NCBI GenBank assembly: GCA_947179485.1
Contig: OX359245.1
Location: 60,561,067 to 60,625,066, forward strand
DNA length: 64,000 nucleotides
Direction: 5' to 3'
From: Allacma fusca
Lineage: Eukaryota; Arthropoda; Collembola; Symphypleona; Sminthuridae
Both the position numbers and the translations under genes were made by a program. Positions 42,071-53,720 of this stretch are shown piece by piece. The notes beneath the pieces were generated by a model. That model was not told where the DNA came from. It worked only from the letters and a program-made list of their open reading frames with translations, and did no database searches. The stretch's first letter is position 1. Each line of letters begins with the position of its first letter.

Positions 42071-45000
42071 TAATACTGTAGCCCTTAAATAAACTATCAA
42101 GCGCTCGTTCAACGTTATAAGGGTTTGGTAGATTTGAAGCCAATATTTTGGATAATAAATTACAGTTCTGATGTAAAAAAATATTAAATGTAATATTTTC
42201 CTACCTAAGGTGCCAGTAATTGTATGCCAAAGTATATAACGTAAAATTTGTATAATAATTATACATCTGTACACCTGACAATAAAAAAAAAGTTTCTCGT
42301 AATTCCCGTATGTATGTATCTTTCTCACTCGGTAATATTATTATCTTTGCATGTTTATCTGTAAGGTCATGATTGGAGAAATTCTAATAGATATACTTAA
42401 CTTAATGTATGTAATTTTGAATAATTTCAAAAATCGCTTCAAAATTATCATTTTCTTTATTTTAACACTCTGGCATTGTGGGCTAGAGGAAAAGAAATAT
42501 TCTAAAAGAACCGGCACATTGCATACATTAGTGCAGGGGCACCTTTAAATAAACAAGTGTGAGCGCAAGGAATCAGAAAATAATCTCGCGAGTCCTAGTG
42601 TGAGTGCAGCAGTACAATATGAGTAGAGACAGAATAAGGAATTATTCCCCATCATTTCCAACTTCACCTCACACAACAGTCAGGCTAACATGAGCCAGAC
42701 CAAAGCGGAGATTTTTTTAGTTCGTTTAAAATCGTAGTATGTACAAATAGAGTAGAAGTTGCGTCAGTTTTGCCTTTCTCTCACAATGGCATGTTAACCC
42801 TTGTCGAGTGTCATCGTGTCTCCCAATGCCGTACATTGGGAGACCAGCAGAATTAAAATAAAATAACAAATATGTGTCCTAAACTTGAGCTCTGGCTCAA
42901 AAATTAGATTCCAAACAATCCAAACACAAACACACTGCCGTGGTCAAATTATAAATAGGCAAGGGCACACACTAGCTTTGAACTATTTGTGGCGAGGATA
43001 TTCATTCAACTTTAAAAGTGTGTTGTACTACAACGCCACTGTAAGTTTTTTTGTCCTTAGTGCAGGTGTCACGGAGTAAATCTTTACAGAAAAGTATTCT
43101 TTTTTCTTGTATCCTAATTATACGGACGATTTTGTTTTACATATTTTTAGAAATTATAGCAGCTGCATGTCTTGCACACCAATTAGTCCCTACAGCATCT
43201 TGTTAGCACCAAGATCTAGGACTTCAGGATTTGAATATCCGCAAAATTTTTGGAAACCCCAACTTACATCAAAAATGTCATTCAATTCAACATCTGCTAA
43301 CGTTACGCAGTGAGTAGGACGATTGACGTGGGAGTAAATGGGCGTAATTTGTCCAGAGTAAATATTCAGCTCGTCATTGAAATCTTGACTGGCCATTCTG
43401 ATCAACTGCCTAAATGGAGGTAGGGATTTAATAATATGTTTAATTAAATTTAAAATTAATTTGAAACTGTATAATTACTTGATATTCCCTTCTGAAGTAC
43501 GGAAAAGCTGGTGAGATTTAAGATGGCGTTAAAATTATTAGAAGTAATGTTTTTGCCAACCCCTTTTAATTCCAGCTAAATTCCAGTGGACCTTTGTACT
43601 TGGATTTATGGGAAAGAGCTGAACTACAACCCTGAGTGTGTCATCGAATCCAGGCCCTTGTCAGACTTGAAAAAGTTGCTTCCTGACCCTAACTTGACCT
43701 ATACTAAGGATTCAGTTTGGAGCTACGTATGATGTTAACAGCGCCCGGAATATGATTTCGGATCCAGCAGATGCTTTTATCCAGTCTGGAGTTTGTCAAT
43801 TATTGGGACTAATCTTGTAAAATACTCCCGGAAGGGACTTGTATCACCGTATTTGCTGGATCTACACCAACAAGTTGTGCTGTCGAGAGGTATTTAAATT
43901 ACATTTTACTTTCAAAAATATAAATGCAAAGGTTAATTTCTCAATTCAAATTTAAATATACTGAACACAATTATTCTGAACCATTATGCAAGCCATTAGA
44001 GGGATTTTAAGTACTGCAAATTACAGAAATAATTTTGTTTCATGCATTTATTGGGGAATTAAAAATCCTTACTACACTTGTCTCTCTTTTGCTGAAGGGA
44101 GCAAAATTTGGCTTGGGTCATTTCAACTACCTTAGTTATGTAATGTGTTCTGCCGGGCGTAAGATTTTAGTTTTCGGACAAAAATTGTCAATTATGTTAA
44201 GAGTTAGTCTCAACCAGATTCTTATCAGGCTCTCCGGAATAATGAGGTTCTTGTCCTTCCCTCTCCCCCCCCCCCACTCGAGAAAAAATCAAAGAAAGAT
44301 AGCCATATTGGATCTCCTCAGTCTTTACGTGAATTATTTTAGAAATGTTGTCATGCTTTTCAAAAATTGTCTAACAAACCTTAAAAACGATACAAAATAG
44401 CGCTAAAGTGGCTTCAAAAAATCAAATCTCTTGACGATAGGTCATGATATTCCATTACATTGTGTAAAAAGTACTTCTGAAGCTGATTGTGAGCACGGTT
44501 TTTTATCTTTGTGTATGTTTTCATTTTTCCTAAAATACATTTTCTACAAAATGATTTAGTTGTATTTGGAGCCAGCCCTGTTTAATTTAATTTAAATTTA
44601 AAGCTTATACAAAGAATATTATTCCATTTTGGTTTAGTGCAGCTTCGTGCACATTGTGTCACCTTTTTAGAAAGAATTATTACATTTTGTCGAGGATAGA
44701 AAATTTTCTTAACTGTGATATTTTTGAGTGAGCGACTGGGAATGAAGCACTCCTAGAGTTGGGATAGCTGACCAAGATTTCATCTATTTCCCCAATTTTT
44801 TGCTTTCCAGGGACTTAGGTTTAAATTTATGAAATGAAAAAATATTTCTGCTGGGCAACCAGGTGCGTGAAATTAACATTGTTTTGTTCCACAATTGTTT
44901 TGTGACGTTCCGGAGTGCCTGATTAAATAGGCAAAATTTTCGGGATAGTACAATCTTCAGATCTACAGTGAACAAATAATTTAATGATACAACACCGATT

Positions 45001-46719
45001 GTTATCCCATCAAAACTAGTAAAGTCACATAAACATTCTGGTTGTTTCATTGTAGATGTTACTCAGCTGTTTGTAATTCAAATTAAACCGACCACTGCAG
45101 TACATTTGACTTTGTGTGCAGTAAAAAAATATTTCAAACAATTATAATCTTTCTATAATGAAGTTTTCCCTTATGAGGGACCAACTTTTTACAATCCATT
45201 GAGTGTCCCTTGTAGAGAGGGTACACTGCGGTACTACGATTTTATAGTACTTTTCCCAGCATTTGTTTTAGAACCAATTGTAACGATATTGACTGGAAAT
45301 TTTGATTTATCATTAGGTTGTGCATACAATGAAGAAACTGGGAAGGAATTGGTATTCAAGGCCAGGCGAATGAAAAGAAAAACTGATGAAGTACAGATGC
45401 TGGTTGTGCTTGCAAACTTTGAATTGGGCTGCAACCTAACTGCCTCCCTCCATTCATCGCTGAAGACATCCTGGTTATATTATTCTTCATTATTTCTGAG
45501 AAAAACGGATAAGGTTTTGATGCTCAGTCATTAAAATACCTATAAAATAATTCCATATGCAAGGTCAACATGTTTGTAAACATGATCTGTCCTGTGCAAT
45601 CTCCACAAGCATTATGAATACAGGTCTTAGGACATTCAAGAAAGTCCACTATATAAGTAGCTATGGAGCAGTGTATCAGGCGAGGTTAATGCAAACATCC
45701 AAAAGGGTAGTAACCAAATAATTTAGATGATTTAGGATAATTTGATTAATCAGAACTGAGAAATTTCAATTTTGTTTGCCTCATCCAAGCAAACGGGGAA
45801 AGTACAATTTTTGAACCCATTATTTAGCAAAGTTTAAAGCCGTAAGCAGTTATTCTAATGTGATTTCTTGAATTTTATTGACAAACCCATCCTTTCAACC
45901 TACGCTATCAACTTTCAACGTACCTTACTATCTACTTCGTTATTAGAGTTAGCTATCGTGAAGTTGCCCACCTCCTGCTAACTATATCCTTGACCCGTGT
46001 TAATCGCCATCAGTGCTCAAAATTTCACCACTCAAAATTTTGGTGTATGCTTTATTTGATCGCAGGACCCCAAAGTATTACTATGTAATAATACAACAAA
46101 ACATTCTTTTCTGAACGTATACGTCTAGAAAGAATTAATAATCCTGCCCGGGTCATGCGGCCAAATATTTTGAAATGGACTGACCATATTAGAGTTGAAT
46201 GAATCTCCCAACAATTATATTAGCAGTGTTTAAAACAGGGACGGGAATCGGAATCCGAATTTCACAGTGCCCCAAAAACTTTGTACCTCGAGTGTATGTA
46301 AATGAAAAATAGCATTGATTAGTTGTAAGTATAGACAAATAGATCAATGATAGTAGAATTGGAATTTAAAAAGAATTTTTGAAATTCGATACTTACAATA
46401 CCTAAAAAATGAGCTTAAAGAAAAGTATTGGAATCGGAATCCGAATTAGTATCCGAAAAAAAATAACAAAAATTGAACATTTGTTTCGACCATACAAAGC
46501 CATTTGTCAAGTAGTTCCTTCGTATCTCAAGGTTTAAAAAAGTATTCGTATTCAAGCCCCTTCCCGTCCCTGGTTTAGGTAAAAAATCTACTTAAATTGA
46601 ACACTGGTTTATGGAGAAGGAACGAATCATGATCGTTTTTTTCAGCCCATAGCACAATGTTACGAAGGCTTACTACATCCTGTGTGGATTATAGATTTTC
46701 GAGCATTATAAAAATACTT
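42071..46719. other. Non-genic stretch
   Basis: I see no gene that I can support. A minus-strand open stretch at 43190-43405 contains an acceptor-like and a donor-like site (AT|GTAAGT) and could be an isolated exon, but it matches nothing I recognise. A stop-broken plus-strand stretch at 43560-43900 looks weakly coding. A frame of 111 codons at 45199-45534 is unassigned. Confidence 0.45.
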
Positions 46720-46861
46720 CCAGGCAAGTTAATTTCATGAAACTTTATATTACGGGTATAATTGTTGTCATGCAGATAATTAAACCATGTGTGGTTACAA
46801 CGGTTTGATATTGCATATTTGACGACCCTATTCAATGATAATGTTAATTTGTACGGTCCCA
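46720..46861. mobile_element. Partial second copy of the AGGGGCCGTAC MITE family
   Basis: It aligns with about 4095-4236 of the MITE at 3889-4236, sharing the internal ATGTGTGxxGTTACAAyGGTT block, TTTGACGACCC, and a terminal TTTGTACGgtCCC. The left half is missing or too diverged to see. Confidence 0.6.
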
Positions 46862-46901
46862 TGTCATTTCCAACATAGATAATTATGGTTAAACCTAATA
46901 C

Positions 46902-47443
46902 CAGAGCTGTCCAAAATACATGCTCCCCAAATACAAATTACAAAATACTAAATACATTCTTCAGGCGTCGAAAATACAAAATACATACTCAAAACGTAGA
47001 AAATATAAACTACAAAATACTAAATAAATTTTTCAGGCCACGAAAATACAAACTACAAAATGCAAAATACATATTTGTAGACGTTCAATCTTGAATTTCG
47101 TTTTATGGGATGTTAAAACGCTTGCATTTCGTTTTACCTCATTGATGTGATTGGTTTTCGGCATAAACGGAAATTTCAAACCCGAAGAAAGTGCGCCAAC
47201 AAAAAACACAAGCGGCTAATATAGCGAACAAAACACAAACTACAAAATACATGGCTTATTTTACTTAAGTACGACAACATACAAACTACAAAATACATTG
47301 CTTATTTTACTTAAGTACGACAAAATACAAACTACAAAATACATGTCTAGCCACAAAAATACAAAAATGTATTTGAAATACGTATTTGAAATACGTATTT
47401 GAAATACATGTATTTAAAATACAATGTATTTTGGACAGCTCTG
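46902..47443. mobile_element. hAT-type MITE (542 bp), CAGAGCTGTCCA ends, 8-bp TSD
   Basis: The terminal inverted repeats are CAGAGCTGTCCAAAATACAT on the left and CAGAGCTGTCCAAAATACAT on the right (read inward). The flanking 8-mers CCTAATAC (46894-46901) and TCTAATAC (47444-47451) differ at one base. The interior is dominated by AAATACAAACTACAAAATAC-type repeats. The element is non-autonomous. Confidence 0.9.
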
Positions 47444-47451
47444 TCTAATAC

Positions 47452-50147
47452 TAATAAATACGTACAATACTAATAATACTTAACAAGGTTGCTTACAATA
47501 TTTGCATATTGTAGTCTGAACAATCAAATATTGTACACTACTTCTAATTCCAAGCCCATTTGTTGTTATTTTTGAACCAGATTTCTGGACCTACCTGGAC
47601 TTTTATTATTTTTAAACCTGGATGTATGACATACATATGTGCAATTGTAAATCACTGTGCTAGAGCTAATACTGGAGCTTACAAGCTGGAGCCGTTAATA
47701 ATTGAGGTTTCTCCTCGTCAGGACAGTTACCAGCGATGCGTTTGCCGTGTATTAAAAAGAATTCCCAAGGGTCTGATTTTTGAGATTCCGAGACCTTCGG
47801 TCCCAGAGATTTCATTCGTTCGGGAAGGGATTTTTCAAAAACAGGGATTTTTTGTAAACGTTTGTGTTTTGCTCAACAAAATCAGATATCGTCACCTAAG
47901 AATCACTGCTTCTTCGGATAATATTGATGTTTTGCTCAACAAAATCAGCGTCTCTTGAAAATATGGGATTTTGGCCATGGAGCAGGGATTGCGTCCCCGA
48001 AACAGGAACTATTTAAAATCCCTGGTGCAGGGATAAATGCAGAAATGAGACCCGTTGTAAATCCTAGGACAATATCCAAGTGATTGCTTTTGAGTTGGAC
48101 GATCTGAATATAAAAATATTACTAAAACAGGGCGAAATTACTAATGGTAAATGACCACAGGGGGTTACGCAAAATTACAATCGACTAATGTAAAACATTA
48201 TTGTTGGGAAACGTTACTCCAATTTTCCGTACGGTACTCTAGAGTAGTCAAGTTTATACTTACTATATCGCCAACTTGCTCATCAACTTATCTAGTTGTT
48301 CGTTTTGAATACCCGCTCTTCTCTGTTGTGGTAATCAGTGCTTTTATTGGCTGTATAACCCTATCAGCCTTAAATTGGCAGGTGAGTAGAGCAGAAGTGT
48401 TTCTCTCCTGTCAGAATCTAGCACATACATTAGTGCACCGAAATCTTTACACAGCCCAACCACTTTCCTTGGTGGATGCTGTTGTGAGTACATGTTTAAC
48501 ATGGCGAGTTCCAAAAGAGTCTCCTTATTGGTAACGACCAGGCATGAGCAACTGCTGGCAGGATTGTATCTAAATGACGTCCCGAAATGAAGGGAGGTGA
48601 TACGTCCCAGGCTATTTGGTAAATTCGGGATTTAGAGGCTCGGCGATGTATCAAACTTGATCGGGTAACAGCATACTCGGCCTGGCTTTGGCCATTTAGA
48701 AAATCATGCCTAGAGTTCTTGTATGCCGAATTTTACAAAATAAAACTAATTTTGGTATTAAATATTTCTCCCCGGCATCAATTCAGAAATAGATGTACTC
48801 ATGAATGAAGAATATTTTATCCTTATTTTAAAGTAACTCATGAAATTGCTGTGCTGCCTCTTGCGATGTAGGAGTAAATTCTCAATAAGGAACCGCTATT
48901 GATGTACTGTCCGCCATGACCGCTAAGAAGTCCGTGTACATTGCTTCAATAGCTATGCAATGGCTTGTAGCCCAACGGGTGGAACATTGATACCGAAAAC
49001 GCTTTACGTTTAGATTAAGGTCAAGAACAATATCCAGTAAGCAATGATAACGCTTTATACCTCGATACATATAAGAATTATATTTTATTTTGAAACTACC
49101 GTCTCAAGATAATTTCATGTCGAAACGGTAAAAGGTCAACGAAATGTCAGAAATGAACAAAATACGAAGAGTGTGTAGTGGTTTTGTAATAAATAAAGTG
49201 GAAAGTGAGACATCCCTTGGGACGTATACGGGAGCACTTTAAGACTGGTGAAAGTAAAATTATGAATTATTTATGAGATAAATAACGTTTCCGAAAATGA
49301 CGTATTTTTTTGACTGTCAACATTACACACAAACGATGAACCTTTATTAGTATTTAATGAAACAAAACAATATTACTTTTAAGGTTCCAACATGAGTCGA
49401 AAGTTGTCTACATTTTAGTGACGTAGACATCACGAAAAATTATAATAATGATGTATGAATAACCTTTCTAGTAATTATTATTTACACAACAGTTAAACTC
49501 AGTAGCAGATGTTGAGCTTCTCCTCAATCTGAACATAATGTACGTTGAGTTTTTGGAGTAAAATATTCTTGGATGTAGATCCAATATGTAGTTTTAATAC
49601 TTTTAATTGTTTATATACGAGTTATCATAATAACGTTTTCATGTCTTATTTCTATTTTGTCATCCATAGAGGAGGCTCTCCTCAAATTAAATATTTACAG
49701 AATAATTTGAAAACGAAGAAGGAAGAAAACATTTAATCGTGTGGGCATACTAAAACAAAATAACTATCATTATATGTACAACATGATTCCTATAAACACA
49801 ATTTTAGTAGCCATAAAGCTCGAATCGCGTGATAAATAAGAGAACTGAATATTCACTGATTTGGAAGGTTGCAGAATGTACTTCTAAGCAATTTTAAGAG
49901 GTACAGTTGTGCTTGGTGGAAAAAGAATTCAATTTCTGATGAGAGTGTAAGCGCTCGGGAGAGAAACACTTTTTATGGGTGTCTCGATCCCTGTCCTTTT
50001 CTTCGATTCCGTCTTCTTATTTTAAGGCTCGTGTCTCTAGTTCCGGCTATAAGATTTCAGGTTGGACGTCTTTTGCGTATGCTCGGTCTTCCTTCCTTGG
50101 TTTTTAGATCCAATATTGAGCTCCGCGCACCCACGTAATATTTCCAA
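47452..50147. other. Non-genic stretch with a 20-bp duplicated motif
   Basis: GTTTTGCTCAACAAAATCAG occurs twice, 63 bases apart, starting near 47866 and 47929, within a region of degenerate GGGATTTTT repeats like those in intron 5 of the dehydrogenase gene. A 132-codon frame across it is probably incidental. Nothing else is recognised. Confidence 0.45.
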
Positions 50148-50431
50148 ATGTTTTTATAGTTACTCGGGAGTCTTGAAATTCTCCTGTTGTTTTCTCACCT
50201 TCGTTTCTTTATATAATTTGTATGGGATGAGTACCTATTGGATGTTTAGACATATCCCCGATGTAGTATTATTGGACGCTGAGATGAGCGTCCCTTTAGT
50301 AGTGGATTCTATAGAAGGTTGCTTTTCATTGCGGCTTCGTATTCTTGTAAGTTCCACCCCTAATTTTGGGTGCACCTACACTTAACTTTCCAAGTCTTTG
50401 ATGTTTGTGGACGTTAGATTTTTATCTAACA
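50148..50431 (-). mobile_element. LTR-like fragment, copy 1 (TGTTAGAT family)
   Basis: Read on the minus strand it begins TGTTAGATAAAAATCTAACG. It matches 52796-53058 over about 280 bases, including GATGAGCGTC, GGTGCACCT and ATGTTTTTATAG blocks. A TGTTAGA start is common among copia-type LTRs. The far end is not defined. Confidence 0.45.
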
Positions 50432-52795
50432 GTATAAACGTCATTGTAATGTATTACTGTGTTGTTTGAAAGTTACATAATACTTATGGGTTGTTCATCT
50501 GGTCGGTTCATCCATCCACTATAAGGCTAAAATGCTTTAATCTTTAACTAAACACTTCAATAAAGTTTCAGGTAAACTATCCGACCACACAGTTGATATT
50601 CTAGCTGCATCAAATCTTTTGTTGTGTCTAGTAACCACAGGGACTCCGTAGTAATACAACAATTCCATGAACTTATCATGTTTGTTGTATGATATATTAA
50701 TTAGAATTTCAGTGTCTATCCATTCTGTATGAACCACCTGTATATTCACATAATCAGGTTGTGCTATGCTAGCTTGTGCCTGTATGAATTGAGAAATAAT
50801 TCTGTGTTCTGTTAAATCTAGGGCGGTGGAAGTTGCAGTTGCACTTTAGGTGAAACCATTTCCGTTCTTTAGCCATGTTCATTTTGATATCAGTATGAAA
50901 AGAAGACAGAGTGATGTTGTTCTACCTGATTATTGTATTTTTATTGACGCTTTTGTAATGTATTGCATCATTTTATGTATAATGTATATTCACAGTAATT
51001 GTACCTTGGTGATCAATGGAAGACATCCCTGACACGTTGGTATTTCTAGATTTGGGGTATTTTCAAATGATGCTTAAATATCTAATCAATTACCATGTAA
51101 ACGAACCACCAGTGTAATTATTGAATTCTTCAGGGTTTGGGCTTCCTAATCAGAATTATTTAGGTTTTGGAAGACGTTATATCTGCTGAACGTCTACTTA
51201 GACTGTAGCCAGTCCTTCCGCATTCACCCAAATCTAGTTGAAATGATGTCTCGTTTTGATTATGTGTACCCCATGATTTTCTTCCAGATAAATATTATTG
51301 AGAATGCCGCAACGGTTAGTTTTAAACTTTTTTCCTACAACAAGCATATCTACCCAATGGATTTTGATTTACTCGAGAATAGACGTAGTTCTAACGCGAA
51401 GTAGTTCATACCTCCCGCCAATGTTCTTCCGCAATGAAAAAACGCAAAATGGGTTTGAAATGCTCGGTATGCCAAAATGTTACTGAAAACTGATATATAA
51501 ATAAGAAAATTTAAATGTATAATAAAAATGTATTGAATAATATCAAATAAAATGTTTTCCTTGTATAAAAAATCCTGCGGATTTTACAGTTTATATGACG
51601 CCAAAGAAATACTGGGTCGTAACGACTATTTACTTGCAAATGTAACGCATGAAAAATTGTATGTATAAAAGACGGATCTCTCCAAGTTTGTAAAAAACAA
51701 CAAATTACTTGGTAAAAACACCATGTTATATAAAACTAATATGATATAAAGAACTAATATAATATATTTATGTATAAAAAAACTAATACGACACTTTGAA
51801 TAAACGAAATTGAATCGTACCACGTTGCCCTGGTTCGGATTACGCGGATTTATCCTAAACTAGTATTAACTAACTTTGTATATTTTATAAATGTGGTTTA
51901 GCATGCAAATGTCATCCATAGTGGAGATCGTATCAACTTTATTGAATTCCAATATTAAACGTTCATGCTAATATCTAGGTGCCAATCTGAGTAGTAAACT
52001 GTCTCTACCTTGGGAAGGGAGGTAGGAATCCCTTTGTACATCTTGAGACTATACTCTGAGACTTTACATGTTGTATTCGTAAATATTCAAAAACTGTAAT
52101 AATGATCCACAGATCTTATATTTAGAGATCTTCAGGAATGTGAATGAGCGAAAAATTCTTTAGAACAAATATGTAATCTTTTTATTTTTATGACCTAACT
52201 GACTCTTACTGCTAGTCGTGGTTTAGTGCATGCAATGGTCTTCCATAGTGGAGACCTTCCTGAAATCACTTATTTACATATAACTGGATCGTGAGGAGAA
52301 AGATCTCAAACCTATGGGGTTTTAGCTACTGAGAAAACAACAACAAAAATATATACAATATTTTACAAGTTTAACATCTTATAATATAAACATACCGTAC
52401 AGTCACACAGCCAAGTCTCGTGGAAAAGGAGAGGGGAACTGATGAGGCAGCGATGAGCAGGGGTGACGAGTGTATTCACTTGTAAAATACAGAGAGCACA
52501 TTTGAGCGTAGTAAAAAGAGTCTTGCTAGGAAAGAGAGTCAAACTTGGGAAAGGGAAAACTGTTGGAATGTGGACTTGGGTCGCTTCCTTTTTCTCATGA
52601 TGAGGAGAATGTGTTCTCTTAGTTGTAAAAATATAGATGCTCTTTCTTCATGTTGGGGGCAACTCGAGCTCGGTGTGAGTATTTTAAAAGTCTATATTTC
52701 TGAGTCAGAAGGGAATCTTATTTGGAACTTGTAGAGTATCACTCGTAGAGAGGGCTAAAGCTGGAGATCGAATGCGCTCTCTTGATCTGTGGTAA
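50432..52795. other. Non-genic stretch
   Basis: I see no gene. Two short blocks with GTCATCCATAGTGGAGA-like sequence (about 51910 and 52237) resemble each other and may be fragments of the same repeat family. Otherwise featureless. Confidence 0.4.
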
Positions 52796-53058
52796 AGGAT
52801 GTTTTTATAGCCTACGGAGTTCTCCTACTCTTGGAGATCTCACCTTCTTCAATCATCCTACCTTTAGCAAGTGATTCGTACCTTTGGGGAAGTCAGGAGA
52901 TCCCTGTAGGTTTATTGGTGGTTGGTTCGGATGAGCGTCTCTTTTGTAAGGGTTACGATAGGAGCTTCCGAGGATGAAGTTAGTCCCACTTTTAGGTGCA
53001 CCTGCACTTGGTAGTCTTCTCATATGATTATTATGTAAACGTTAGTTTGGATCTAACA
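52796..53058 (-). mobile_element. LTR-like fragment, copy 2, next to a coding remnant
   Basis: Minus-strand start TGTTAGATCCAAACTAACG. Homologous to 50148-50431. It abuts a broken coding-like stretch (53060-53720), as a 3' LTR would abut the end of a retroelement. Confidence 0.45.
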
Positions 53059-53059
53059 G

Positions 53060-53720
53060 TATATAGGAATACCATCCAAGAATCCCGGTTTGTCCTCTTT
53101 CTGTAGCTCAATATCCAGTGGTTGCCGTGTTTCCCGGAACTTCATGGCTAGCCACCGCCGCTTGGGTAGGTAACCAGGCAGGTAGAGTTTGATTCTGGTA
53201 GAAGGTTGTGGCATCCATGTCCCTAATAATCTTGTAATTTCTCCTGGACATAACAACCTCTGAAAACAGGTTGGCAGCTCCTGTTATGTAGAGCACATCT
53301 TAGATTGTTCATTGCTGCCATTTGGGACCCATAAACGCATCCAATATGACAGTTCTTAGCCCGGCATAACCCATAAATTCATAAATTTCCTTAGAGTATA
53401 CTGCCTGTTATGGGCACTCGAATCCAAGTTGGCTTCCTTCAACTCGTCGAGCATTTTTTGCTGTTCGGCAGGAGTAGATGTGGCCCATATTCTCATCGTT
53501 CCGTATGGCACAGATTATGTACCGGGCCTCCACATCGTTCTTCTTCCATGCTGGTTGATCCGCAGCATCCCTCGGTCACCTCTTCGTTACGAACTATTTA
53601 TAATAGTTCATGGGATTCTAGCATCAGGTTTATCTGAAGCTCCCATCTCGAGAATAAAGCCTGTCCCAATGTCAACAAGGATGTGTCCAATCCAAGTGAC
53701 TTTGCCATAACTCTTGATTT
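53060..53720 (-). pseudogene. Unidentified coding remnant
   Basis: Minus-strand frames interrupted by stops and shifts look protein-like: AEQQKMLDELKEANLD, FLDGIP, and a 67-codon frame at 53256-53053 with LPGYLPKRRWLAMKFRE. I do not recognise the family. Its position beside an LTR-like sequence suggests a retroelement product, but a decayed host gene is possible. Confidence 0.4.

Noticed and set aside
43190-43420. Possible isolated minus-strand exon with acceptor and AT|GTAAGT donor
   Set aside because: No neighbouring exons or recognisable domain were found. Splice-like signals alone are common by chance.
45199-45534. 111-codon plus-strand frame
   Set aside because: Not recognisable and unsupported by neighbouring exons.
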